Below are positions 23,908 to 34,962 of a DNA stretch of 64,000 nucleotides, piece by piece. Each line of letters starts with the position of its first letter. The stretch's first letter is position 1. The DNA lies in contig JAOWBW010000147.1 in the NCBI GenBank assembly GCA_026119855.1, positions 124,001-188,000 on the forward strand. Direction: 5' to 3'. The stretch comes from Campanula takesimana. Taxonomy: Eukaryota > Streptophyta > Magnoliopsida > Asterales > Campanulaceae. The position numbers and the translations under genes were made by a program. The notes beneath the pieces were generated by a model that was not told the origin of the DNA, searched no databases, and saw only the letters and a program-made list of their open reading frames with translations.

Positions 23908-26528
23908 TGTAATAACCCGATTTTTTTTATTAATTTAATTATTAATTTGCTTGAAATTATTTTTAATTAAATGAGATAACAATAGGCTTTTATTAGATTA
24001 GGCTAAGACTCGGTTATGGCCCAATCTACCCAATTAAGTTAGACCAAGCCCAAGTTAAAATTTCCCAAGTATTTAAACTAAATACTAGTCAACCTAAATT
24101 CATTTTTCTCATACAAAAAAAAAAAAAAAAAAGAAAGAGCAAACCCTAAACCTACTATAGCCGCCGACCGAGCCAAGAGGAGGAAGGAGAAGGATTTTCG
24201 CCATTTTTGATAAAGTGTAATCCAATTAAATCCAAGGTAATGCTAAAACCTTACACTCTAAAATTCGTTTCATTAATTTTGGTTAAGTAGAACTGAATCT
24301 ATAGATATTTAAAAGAAATAATGATTAGGGTTTTGCATGCTAGTAAATTAATGGCAAGATTTTAAACGGTTAAATGTTTGGATCTATATGCTACGGTGAA
24401 ATAATGATCTTCATGTCTAGCTTTATTTTAAGGTTGATTTATGATCATGAATTGAATAAATCAATATTGTATAATGTATGGGGATTGAACAAATAAGGAA
24501 TTAAGGTTAATTAGGGTTTAACAAAAAGAAGAAAAATATGGGTTTACACCCATACTAGGTTCGGTCGAATGGCCTAGATGATTGGGAAAAATGTTTTGTT
24601 GATTGTTATGATTATGGTTATCAATTATTGAATAAATGAATGTTAGAGATTTACAAAAAAATAAGAACAAGGAAAATTGACCAAATCGTTGAATCTTGAA
24701 GCTAGGGGATTCGTCCTAAAGGCCATATGGATTGGGTATTTAATTCTTGACCTAAGATGTTAAGGGTTAAGATGGAGAAGTTAGTGTTTTCGTTAAGTTC
24801 GTAACGGAAAGGAAGTATGAACCGTAGGAAAATCATTGGGAAGTTAGAAAACTAACTTGGAAGAATATGATATGTACTTGGAAAACCTTGAAAGTTAGAA
24901 AGTTAACGGAAAGGAGGAAGGTTAAAAGGTTTCAGTTAGTTTCCTAACGGAAAAGGATTAAACTGAAAAGATTGAAGTTAAAAGAAATAAAAAGGGAAAC
25001 CTTTGAGATTAAAGGGGTCTAAGTGGTTAAAAAGAAACTTGGGGGACCTTTATGAACAAAGAACTAAAGTCAAAGGACTTAATTGACAATAATTAAAAGT
25101 CAAAGGACTAAATTGCAATGAAACTAAAGTTGAAGGACCAATCTGAAATTAATCCAAAGTTGAAGGACTAATTTGCAATTAAACTAAAGTTGAAGGACTA
25201 AATTGCAAATAATCCAAAGTTGAAGGACCAAATTGCAATTAACCCAAAGTTGAGGGACCAAATTGTAATTAACCCAAAGATAGAGGACTTAATTACAATT
25301 ATATTAAAGTTAAAGGACTGACTCGCAAATCAAAGTCAGAAACTTAAACGTAAGAAAGGAGTAACGAAGTAAAGAATTTAAAACACATCTCTCAGTTAAC
25401 TAAGTAGAAGTAGTTAACAATGTTGAGAGTACTAAAGTAAATTACTCGGTGCCTTGTAGATTTGCACAGAGAGGAGATTGCAAGGAAAAGCAATTCAGGT
25501 AAGGGATTACGCTCCTTACAGTATTTGAACTCCTGTTTATTGGAATTCTATATTCTTTCTCTAAGTTAGCTATCAGTATGGCATGATAGTATTTGAATAA
25601 ACTCAGCGTTATTGAACGTTCTTTTGAAAGAATTCGTACTTAGTGATGTCCCCATTGATCTACTAAGTATCGAAGTTTGAAACTTGTTATCACATACTTG
25701 TACCTTGGTATGTTCTCATTTTAACTTGTAAGTTAACCACTTACTTGTTAGAGTGGCCAATGTCCAGTTAGAAAAGACATTGACGGACAGTCCAGTTAGA
25801 AAAGACTCGTCCTTAAACTAGAGATTGCATGAGTGATCACATGCCTTCTCTCAGGAATTGTCTGATTACAAGGATGATTCTAGACCCCGAGCATATATGT
25901 GTGGATACCATATATGTTACGACCCACACTATTGGCTTGGAAAAGCTAGGTGTACAAATTGTACCTTTGGCATTGAGGTTATAATGTACGTTACCCCGGA
26001 ATTGACGGAACTTGAATGAATTCCTTTGGATTGTAGTGCCATAATCCTTTGAAAGTAAAATCTTAAAAGTAATACGACTGTATTGTTCTGCAGTCTTGAA
26101 TCAAAAAGTAACTGAACCTATCCTTGTAAAAGTCATTCATGGTATTCGTTCTGGTCGTCTCTCCTTAGTAACCGGAGAGGCCACGTATGAACTTACTGAG
26201 CATTCGTTCGCTCATCCCTTCTCTATAAATTTTTGTTTCAGGATTTAAGTAGAAGGGGAAGAAAAGGAGGGCAGCCGTAGGAAGAACGGCAGATTGAAGA
26301 TTCTTATTTAGTTATTTTAAGAACATTTATTTATTGGTGTAAGTTAAAGATACATTGATGGCAAGGGTGGTTTACCTGCCAAGACAAGTTTTAAGTTACG
26401 CTTCCGCATTTATTTTGAATTGATGATGTAATAAAAGGTTAGTTGTGAACCCTAATTTGAGGTATTAATTATTGTTATTTAATGCCATTAAATGCTCAGA
26501 TACAGTAAGAAAATTTCGGGGTGTTACA
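23908..26528 (+). repeat. 3' LTR of chromovirus A
   Basis: The 2621-bp LTR ends in GTGTTACA, followed by the GTTAT duplication. The 30-bp minisatellite is repeated at about 25055-25325. Confidence 0.97.
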
Positions 26529-26533
26529 GTTAT

Positions 26534-28506
26534 ATTGGTGGTAATTTCAATGGACTTGGCGAAGCCACAAATGCAATCTCCATTCCGGTTTTGAATTATT
26601 ACCCCTATCCTTGCTTGCCCCGGATTATTCTTTGCAGCTCCATCAGTGTTTAGTTTGAACACAGTGTAAGGAGATGGCTGCCACTTAACAGTGGTGCAAA
26701 ATTTTGGCTTTGGAAGCTGCTTATCTTTCAAATTGGCCTGAAGATATTTTGTTGTTGCATTTTGGATTTGCTTGAGGAACCCATATCCTCTTGATCACTA
26801 ACATCTCCAATCTCATTAAGTAGTTCATAAGGATTGTGAGTCGTTAACTGGAATTTATATTGCCTTTGCTTTTTATCACTTACTTCTGAGCCTTGTCCAT
26901 TTCCAGTTTATTTTGTGCAGTAGGATAATGCAGCTGATGGGTTTTGGACCGAGGAACGTATACAAGCTGTATTTTATTCGGGCCTTTCCGCACTGCTGCT
27001 GGTATTGGAGCAATAACTTTCTGAACATGGCCCATTCTAGAGGCGGTTGCTTGTCCATGTTCCTTAAGATTTTAACCACCGCCCTGATGGTCAGACTGTG
27101 TGATACGCATGCGAATTTCACGCGCCACCGGGATTGTTTGGATTGAGTTGGCTGCCGACTTGATTTTAGAAGCGTCCGATGATTGACTGCACTGGGAGTC
27201 ACGATGGCCAAGACAACCACACTTGATACACACTTGATAATTAGTTTCATATATAATTTGTTGAATAAATCCTTGAATCCGTACTTTAGACACCACAGGT
27301 TTAGAGATGTCAATCTCTACACAAAGCCTAGCAGCGTAGCGAGTCTTCAACTGCACCAGTATGAATATCCATTTTAACAGGCCTACCCACCAGTTTTGCT
27401 AACCTGAACAGGACGTCCCGGTCATAAAATTCGACTGGAAATTGCCAACCGATTGAAACTCCTAAGGGTCGGTCGGAAATTGGCCGTCCATCGTTTGACT
27501 GCTAGGTAGTTGTTATTTATGAACCACGAACCACCCGATAAGGCTGTGGTGTAGTATTCTTGATTCGAAAATCGGACTGAATAACATCCTAATCCAATAT
27601 CTATTATCCCCAGTGGTTGTTGAAGTTTCCACAGGTTTGTTAAACGTTTTACCAGATTAGCAAAAGGCAAATGACCTCCAATTAGCTTTATGACCACCGT
27701 ATTTATCCAAGGCTGCTTTTATTTGGTCAGTTCGTCCGTATTTATGAATAGAGATGGGATCTCATCGTCTGTCTCTTCAATTGGCTCTTCCCTCCGTTCT
27801 TCATTATTTTGCACTTCCTCGAACTAGGAAGGAAAGAAAGTGTGACAGGAAGTTGATACCAGCTTTTCTTTGAAAGATGAAACCCTAGGTACTGATGGGT
27901 AGCTGTAGCTTGGCTCAATTGATTGTTTACCTCCAGCCCTTTGAGTTGACGGGTTATACAAAGAGTCTCCTAGGGCTGTAAACGAAACGAGCCGAGCTTT
28001 GGGGTGTCGAGCTCGAGCTCGTTTAAAACTTATCGAGCTCGAGCTTTTATCGAGCTCGAGCTCGAGCAGTCGAGCCCACTTGCTTGTTCGAGCTAGAGTC
28101 GAATCGAGCTCGCGAGCTGCTCGCGAACAACTTGAGTCGATATCGAACTCGAGTTTTAACGAGCCGAGCTCGAGTTTAGACATTTTTTAAAGAAAAATAT
28201 GGTATTAACAAGCTTATCGAGCCGAATTCGAGCTGTTCGAAAACAAAAATTCAATTTTAATGAGCTTATCGAGCCGAACTCGAGCTTTTAACGATCTAAA
28301 CGAGCCGAACACGGTCGGCTCGATAACAAAAACGAGCTTGACAATAGGTTCGAGCTCGACTCGAGCTTCACCTCGAGCTCACTCGAGCTCGAGCTTTCAC
28401 AAGCCGAGCCCGAGCCAGCTCGGTTCGTATAACAGCCCTAGTCTCCATAGCCATCCTTCCCCGGACCTAAGGGAGGTGGGCCATCAGAGATATGGTTAGA
28501 CGCCAT
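26534..28506 (-). pseudogene. LINE 'A' 5' part: ORF1 (DUF4283 plus zinc knuckle) joined to RNase H, no RT
   Basis: On the minus strand a likely ORF1 start at 28506 reads 'MASNHISDGPPPLGPGKDG' before the hAT-like MITE at 27971-28440 interrupts it. The frame resumes with a DUF4283-like region ('KLIGGHLPFANLVKRLTNLW', 'WFINNNYLAVKRW') and a CCHC knuckle 'CIKCGCLGHRDSQC' near 27200. Less than 200 bases later comes RNase H ('FKLNTDGAAKNNPGQARIG', about 26670). The endonuclease and reverse-transcriptase parts of ORF2, normally around 3 kb, are missing, so a large internal deletion joined ORF1 to the RNase H end. Several frameshifts are present. The RNase H is then cut by chromovirus A. Confidence 0.82.
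27971..28440. mobile_element. hAT-like MITE copy 2
   Basis: This is the same element as 13098-13584, with (T)AGGGCTGT and ACAGCCCT(A) ends and a 'gagctcgagct' interior. The flanks agtctcct and agtctcca make an 8-bp duplication with one mismatch. It sits in the N-terminal coding part of LINE A ORF1. ORFs on either strand here are compositional. Confidence 0.86.
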
Positions 28507-28994
28507 TTCTTGAGGGAGTACAACATTATAACAAGAAAGGAATGGAAAAAAGAAATAAAGTACACACTTTGAACAAGAAAGGGATGATTTTTTTTTAAAG
28601 GACACACTTAACTAAGGCAGGGATCAACACGGGACCTGTAGAATGAGCACTGTAATACCTAACCATCAGTGCTAGCAGTCTAATTTGTTTTGTAGGTGCA
28701 CAGTTATTATATATACGCAAATAAGTTGTTTTTTTTGCTATAAATAGGAAATAACCGGGTGCACTTGCACCCCCACCTTACTACGTAGGTTCGCCCCTGA
28801 TGTTGATATGCTTCTGTTTTTAATGCTATGCATATGTTTTCAAGCAATTCAGCAGCCCTGTGAATTTTTTTTATTTGTTTTTTTTTTTAATGTAAGCTCA
28901 TTTAAAGTGAGGAGGTTAATCCATCTTGATGTGTATATCCATCTACACCATTGTTTTATTCTATCGACTGAAATGTAGTTTTTCTTGTAGGTAA
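28507..28994. other. Upstream region of the F-box gene and LINE 5' border
   Basis: The LINE 5' UTR probably ends somewhere in 28510-28620. The 28600-28800 stretch has motifs common in plant intergenic repeats ('gggtgcacttgcaccccc'). From about 28800 the sequence looks like host leader. A pyrimidine-rich tract ending 'tttttcttgtag' at 28979-28990 is a good splice acceptor just before the retrotransposon TSD and, past the insertion, the F-box ATG. A 5'-UTR intron is therefore plausible. Confidence 0.5.
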
Positions 28995-28999
28995 GAAAC

Positions 29000-29660
29000 T
29001 GATGACGCCAAAATCTGGTTGGATCAGCCTTCGTCTAACGGGTCGGATAATCCCAGTAACAGTTCTTGATGACGGAATCTGCACACACGAAACAAACGTA
29101 AACTACACCGGGGCTTCACCGGCGAAGGCCCTCCGGTGTAAGAATAAGGATATGGGTGATTAGAAATAGAGAATCAATTGACTAGACTAGAGCCAAAAGT
29201 TCATTACCCGTTTCCTGTGTAGAGGACCTGTTTATATAGGCGCGGGTGTATGAGTTCTGACTTGATAGGAAAGCCAGGAAGCCCGTGGTGATGTAGGACT
29301 CATATTCCTTGGAGATAGACTCCTGATAAGGATGGATGATATCCTGTTATCTGATAGGAGAGTTATCTTGGTTCAGATAAGGACTCTTAATTTTAGAGTT
29401 GCAGTATAACTCTGTAAGAGGTTTTCCAACGATAATGGGAAGTTTCTATGTAAGTCGGCCCGTCATCTAACTCGGCTCGTCATAGAGACCGGCTAGGGAT
29501 TAGGCTTTTCGGACTCGGCCTAGGCAAGGACTGCCTGCTCGGCCTTACTGATGTCGACCTATAAGCATGGGTTCGTGAGTGGGCCTCTCGGTATAGGTCC
29601 ATTAGGTACGTTGGGCCTCTCGTCCGGGTTCCCATCTACTAGGTCGGTTTATGTCGTTCA
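29000..29660 (-). repeat. 3' LTR of the Retand-like element
   Basis: Pairs with 50173-50833. A minus-strand TATA box (TATATAA, + strand 29232-29238) marks the sense promoter of the LTR. Confidence 0.96.
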
Positions 29661-29674
29661 GTGGCCCCCGAGTT
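29661..29674 (-). other. Polypurine tract of the Retand-like element
   Basis: The minus strand reads 'aactcgggggccac' directly against the 3' LTR. Confidence 0.88.
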
Positions 29675-29889
29675 TCTATCTCGGCATGCCGAATAGAAAT
29701 TGTTGGGTATTTAATTTCTGGTTGATTGATGTGACAGTTGTAGCCGCCGAAATCCTCGCTTTGATTTGCTGATGCCAATAGGATTTAATGCCAATTGAAT
29801 CATTGTTCTTCTTGGAATGGGGAAAACTCCAGTTGGATTCCACATATGAGTAATATTAATTACCCTTCAACTAACTCCATCTTAAGTAA

Positions 29890-29898
29890 TATAAATAG
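29890..29898 (+). promoter_or_regulatory. TATA box for the antisense small ORF
   Basis: TATAAATAG lies 63 bases before the ATG at 29961 on the + strand, antisense to the retrotransposon. The pyrimidine-rich stretch between them resembles a plant 5' UTR. Confidence 0.55.
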
Positions 29899-29960
29899 AG
29901 GATCTGTGTTTTAATTTTCCACATTATTCCTGCCTTCTTTTCTTCTCCCAAACTTTATCC

Positions 29961-30281
29961 ATGGCCAAAAGAGAGTATGATAATGCTTTCCCAGAAGAAT
30001 GTGATTCCTCAGATGATGCGAAGGACTCACCCGTCCTGAATGACAAAAAATCTGCTGATGGCTCCTTACTTTCCCCTGAGGATCACTGCCAGGATGGCGA
30101 AGACTCGGATGATAGCAATCATGAATGGGAGGAGCCCTGCATCGAAGGTAGCGATGAAGACTCAAGTGATGACAAGGACAGCAATTCCAGGGAGGTGGAT
30201 GAAGAGGACGAAGAAGAAGAAAAAGACTTCAAAGCATTCCAGGAAGAGATGAAGTTGTACCGAGAGAAACAAAATAACTAG
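29961..30281 (+). CDS. Small acidic antisense protein in the Retand-like element
   Basis: This is an intact 106-codon frame on the strand opposite to gag-pol, beginning MAKREYDNAFPEEC. The middle and C-terminal parts are dense in D, E and S ('DSSDDKDSNSREVDEEDEEE') and end with a charged 'EEMKLYREKQNN' helix. There is no signal peptide, membrane segment or known motif. The start follows a good TATA box, and a T-rich tract follows the stop. Acidic low-complexity frames can arise by chance, so expression is unproved. Its place between the 3' LTR and the larger antisense gene suggests both belong to the element's accessory cargo. Confidence 0.5.
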   Translation: MAKREYDNAFPEECDSSDDAKDSPVLNDKKSADGSLLSPEDHCQDGEDSDDSNHEWEEPCIEGSDEDSSDDKDSNSREVDEEDEEEEKDFKAFQEEMKLYREKQNN

Positions 30282-31301
30282 CTTCATGTTGGCCTAATGA
30301 TAGTAGTAACCTTTTTTCTCTTTCTTTTTTGTATAGGCCAAGCCCCCAGCCTTGCTGTGGGGGTCTTTTGTTGAACGTATATACATGTTGGAATTCTTTC
30401 CTTTGCCCTCCTTGCTTCGTTTTTGAATTCTCTACGTTTTGTATGACCCTGAATTCATTATCATTACCTTTTACACGATGTTGCAATAGAACAATGCCGA
30501 TCATACGATCTCAGTTGACATGTCGGCATGGAAAGCATTTGCACCTGTCATTCAACCATAACTTCAATCACCGCACGACATCGACTTGACCTTTCTTCAT
30601 CTCGGTTTCATCCTGTTCTTGGACACCACTAAGGATGTCGGTCCATTGTAGGAGTGTCGGCTATACCTGTGTGCTGAACCCTTCAATGTCGATCCAGGCA
30701 TCTGAAAAGTGGGATTTTTGAAGCCGACCGGCATCCTTGTTGTAGGTCTCGTCTTGACACGTGTTGATCTATCATTGGCAGTCTGCTTGTGTTTCTCAAA
30801 CGGCGGTTGAGTCACTTCAATCGTTCGTCTTCTCATTGTATTGATTGGTGCACGTGTCCCAGTGATGGGACAGTCACCTCGAAAACGCGGTCCATTAAAT
30901 GGGGATCATGATGAGTTAGTGGGAGTACGCGCTGCCCATGGATCGCGGGTCAGGTCCGACTTAAACCCGGACCCATAATTTTCGACCCGACGATATATAA
31001 TTCACAATAAACCCTTGAAAATATTTTTACTTTCCAATTCTTCACCTGCGTAGTGTGGCTGCCGCCGGCGAACCAAACAAGAACTCTGATTTTGGAGCAA
31101 CTCCCCTCAATCTGCTTCGATTAAAGTGCTTAAGGCGGCCCCTCGACTAGCTCCCTCCGATCTCTTTCCATTTTTAAGGTATTCTTCCCCCTTCCTTTTG
31201 TTGATTTTCCACATTTGGGGTTTCGAGCATTTCTTTGAGGGTTTTGCCGCTTCGTCCGCCACTGTTCTTAGCTTTATTTCTTGAACTTTCACCTCTTCCC
31301 A
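30282..31301. other. Spacer and putative promoter region before the antisense gene
   Basis: No domain is seen. A TATA-like 'TATATAA' at 30994-31000 is followed by a leader (31000-31301) rich in CT tracts. Other ORFs here are short and unlike any family I know. Confidence 0.45.
30994..31000 (+). promoter_or_regulatory. TATA-like box upstream of the antisense gene
   Basis: TATATAA lies about 300 bases before the ATG at 31302. It is plausible as the antisense promoter but has no independent support. Confidence 0.4.
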
Positions 31302-34065
31302 ATGTCTGGACCTCTGATTTCGGGTGTAAATCCCTTGTATGGTTGTTATCAAAGAAACAATAGGATTTATATTAAATCAAATGGGCATTGGAATATGCTG
31401 TCGTTATTAGCCGTGGGGGATATCCTGTACTTGAGGGGGTCACCTAGGGAAGATCTGAGGTATCCATCTGGCCTTTATACCCCGAGGGTTAGAGGGGAAG
31501 ACGATGACGACATGATTGTCTTTGATACCGAGGATAAAGTCCTTGACCATATTTATTTATTTTATGTAAAAGATAAATCCTTGATTCGATCCCGTCTTGA
31601 GGGTGCAACCTCCTCGATCCCCGTAGTTGATTCCGGGGGGGGGGGGGGGAATACGGCCTTTCCAAGGCTTCTCGATGAGTCTAACCCCTCTGCTTCTTCT
31701 ACAGGTATGGCCGGGGAGAGCACCTCCAATAGGATAGTGGATCGCTTTGATGCCGGTGTTTCCAGGCCAAGACGAGGTGCCAGTGTTAAGATGACTAGTA
31801 GGAAAGCGGGGAAGTCAGGTCCCGTTGTAGGTAAGCATCCCAAATCGGGTGAAGAAATGATTGAGGCCCTCTATTCTCGGTACGGAGTGGATCGAGAGGA
31901 ATATTGTTTGTACTATAGCAAGGCCATTCCTTTAGATACAGATGAAAAGATCCATAACTTTTACTACGACCAGGCTGTTGTCTCGTTCTTCTTTAAAAAA
32001 TTCCAACTAGGACTACGGCTTCCTCTTGACCCCTTCATTAACGAATTTCTGGAGTCGTGGGAACTGATGCCGGCTCACATTGGTGCTAATGCAGTCAGGT
32101 ACCTGGTTAGTTTCATTGTCTTGTGTCGTAGTCTTAACTTCGAACCGTGCATGTATGTTTTCGATCACTTCTTCAACGTGAGTTACAACAAGACTACGAG
32201 AACATTGACCATCAAGTCCGATCCCTCCAAACCCAAGATTATCACCCCCATTTCTGGCACAGTCAGCAAGGTGTCGGGGTGGAATTCCCATGTAATTAAG
32301 GTCGAGTCCCGTTTCGGTTGGGAGTTTGCCGTCCCCGAATACGCACCATCCCGTCCTCATAAGGTCCACAAGCCTGAATGGAGCGATAGGTTGATCGCTA
32401 AACTTGAGGAGTTTTCCAACTTGGGTACTTTGGATTGGAACGAACTGGAGAAAGATCCCCGCTATTATGTTCAGGCTGGGTTGATGAAGGGTCCCCTTGA
32501 CGGGGTCGTCCCTAAGGTTAGTGTTCTGAGGGGAAATAGGTTCCTGGATTGGATCGTCCATCCCAATTTTGTTTTCCTTCGTGACTGCGTTCGTTGCCAG
32601 GAGCAAAACAACATTTGCCTTAAGACTGAAGATACTATAGGATGTAATTATCTAACCTTGCCTTTTTTCCCCTGATCTTTGATGCCTCGTCTCGGTCTAA
32701 TCTTGGTGTTTTGTGCAGTTTTGACTATGGAGCAAGTTGCCGAGATCGAGTTGGAGGAACTTGACCCTGTTCAGGCAGCGAGGTTGAAGAAGCAACGGTC
32801 TAAAGCTGCCGCCTTAGAGAAGCGTCATGATGACATGGAAGATAGGCAGAGGCTGCTTCAGAACAAATATGATTCCGCGGTGCCTATGTCAGACCGCTCT
32901 GTTGGGGAAGTTGGAGAGGGGGCCGACGTGGTGGCCCCGAGACCGAAGAGGCTACTCACGATAGTCTGTCTCAGAGTCACGGTCAGGATACGCGCGTTGT
33001 GATTGAGTCGGATAGTGGGGGTGCTCATCACGGTCAGAAAAGATCCAGGGAGGAGGTCAGGGAGGTTCGAGCTCCGAAAAAGGCAACTCCCTCTGCTCAT
33101 GATTCTGCTTTTAGCCCGGCCTTGCCTGACGATGAGGTGAAGAGTTGGGTAGAGAGGTTTGGTGGTGTCCCTATTCTGTCGGGTCTGGACGTGTCGGTTC
33201 GTTCGGGCCTTGCTCTGAAGAAGGGCGGTCCGGTGATAAAGCGGGCCATGAATGTGGATACCATTGAGCAGTTGATTGCCGAGAAACCCACGTCCCAGCA
33301 AATGTTGAACCGCAAAGGCTTACTCCTTAGCGAGGTAAAGCTCCTGGCTATCCCATTCTCTTTCTGCTCTATGTCGTTATTTATTTCTTCTTTCTTTTTT
33401 GTAGCTTGCATCTCTTGCCCAAACCGATTACACCATGTATCGGCACGCCTACGAGTCCTTGAAGGAGACAGAAGCCGAGGTGTCTAGGCTTAAAGGATCC
33501 ATTGACGATATCACCGACAAAGCAGTTAGCTTAGAGAAAGAAAAATCTTTTCTTGACGCGTCACATCGCCAGTCTCAGGAAGAAGTCTCAAAGCTAAAGG
33601 AGTCTCTGCTATCCACGAAAAACGAGCTCGAGGATGAGAGCAAGCGTGCAGAGACGTTGGCGGGAGAAAAAGCTACCGTTGAGGATAAGCTTGCTTTGTT
33701 GGAAGACCAGTATGCTCGTCTGGAGGAGAGTGTGGCGATTAAAGAGAAGGCGGCCGTGGAGGCTTATAAGAGCGGGCCCCAATTCAGGGCAGACCTGGTC
33801 CAATTTAACTCGTCTCCTTTACATCGATCCTGAAGTTGATGTACCATTGGAGAAGTGTGCTCGTTTCTATCATCAGGACGCCTACAGTGTTGAGGCGCGG
33901 GCCGCGCATTCTCTCATTCCGTTCTCTGAAGGAAGTCTCAGGGTTATCAAGGCGATGGATCGCAAGGCCAACAGGCCCGTCTGGGAACCTCCGGAGCTGG
34001 CGCCTGATAACTTTGAGAAATTGCTGGAGCGAACCGAGGATGAGGCCCGTGCCGGTGTGGATTGA
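31302..34065 (+). pseudogene. Antisense gene (aORF) of the Retand-like element: 'gypsy-type transposon' domain plus coiled coil, three exons
   Basis: Exon 1 is 31302-32643 from ATG (MSGPLISGVN...); an in-frame TTG at 31281 is not the start. Around residues 195-310 it has 'SRYGVDREEYCLYY', 'KFQLGLRLPLDPFINEFLE' and 'LCRSLNFEPCMYVFDHFF', which resemble the plant family Pfam names 'putative gypsy type transposon' (Transposase_28, from memory). Predicted introns: 32644-32718 (GT...TTTTGTGCAG) and 33335-33404 (GTAAAG...TTTTTTGTAG). Exon 2 (32719-33334) is charged. Exon 3 (33405 on) is a heptad-rich coiled coil ('LKETEAEVSRLKGSIDD') with a C-terminal tail ending near 34065. Frameshifts near 32950 and 33800-33830 break it. 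Retand-type elements are known to carry antisense ORFs; their function is not established. Confidence 0.75.
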
Positions 34066-34075
34066 TCTGACGACT

Positions 34076-34962
34076 TAATGTTTCAGTTTGTAAAGCCGGT
34101 TTGGCTTGGAACAGTTGTATTTAGCACTTGTCTCACTTTGCCCAACGTCATCCGGGGGAGTTTTAAACACTTTTTGTATGTCCCAAGTATTCGTATGCCT
34201 GGACCCAGTGTTTGCTGGGGGGCGTAAACACTTGTTTTGAGAACCTCGGTTTGAGGCGTTTTAGCCTTTGTTTAACCTGTTCAGTTAAGTACTATCTCGT
34301 TATTAATTCGTTCCTTTTATCTCGGTTTGAGATGTCTCGACGATCTGATGTGATGAGATGCGATAGCCAGTTCGGGCTACGTTTGTAGGCCGTGGTCACT
34401 CACCATGTGGAAAACCATAATAAGCTTCATATGTTCCGGCCGAGGTAGTCTACCATTGAGTTCCGACGAACGTCTAGTGTTTGGTTTTGATACGTTGAGT
34501 CTGACCATTAGGATCAACTCAAGTCGTCTTATATGCTAGTTGTTGGAACTAGGCTTTAGAAGTCATGCTTTAAGTGTGCTCATCGACTTCGTTAGGTTGC
34601 TAGTTATTGAAACCAGGCTTTAGAAGTCATGCTTTAAGTGTGCTCATCGACTTCGTTAGGTTGCTAGTTATTGAAACCAGGCTTTAGAAGTCATGCTTTA
34701 AGTGTGCTCATCGACTTCTTTAGGTTGCTAGTTATTGAAACTAGGCTTTAGAAGTCATGCTTTAAGTGTGCTCATCGACTTCGTTAGATGATATCGGCGT
34801 GGTAAATAACGCTAAGACCGTGTTATGCACTGTAGTCAAAGCTTGATGTAAATGAAAATAAAGGAAATTTTATTGATAAAATCAAACTAAGACAACTAGA
34901 TATCAACTATAGAAATCTAAAACTGAAAATTTGATAAAAAGAATAAATAGCTAACCGAGATG
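34076..34962. other. Retand-like 3' non-coding region between the aORF and the integrase end
   Basis: No coding sequence is seen on either strand. The antisense gene and the integrase end tail-to-tail here. The tandem array at 34535-34790 lies within it. Confidence 0.6.
34535..34790. repeat. 64-bp tandem repeat, four copies
   Basis: Units contain 'ggctttagaagtcatgcttt' and 'gtgctcatcgacttcgtt' and are nearly identical. Tandem arrays in the region after pol are a known feature of Tat-group elements. Confidence 0.92.

Larger units (their letters stand above)
15397..26528 (+). mobile_element. Chromovirus 'A' (Ty3/gypsy, Tekay/Del type), TSD GTTAT
   Basis: This is a complete 11,132-bp element. 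The LTRs are 15397-18018 and 23908-26528, with an initiator-Met PBS and a purine tract. The duplication GTTAT is exact at 15392-15396 and 26529-26533. It carries an extra coiled-coil ORF, then gag, PR, RT, RNase H, integrase and a C-terminal chromodomain. Roughly 25 differences between the LTRs were counted by eye (about 1%), so it is fairly young. A one-base frameshift and two nonsense codons disable its polyprotein. It lies inside the RNase H region of LINE A. Confidence 0.95.
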
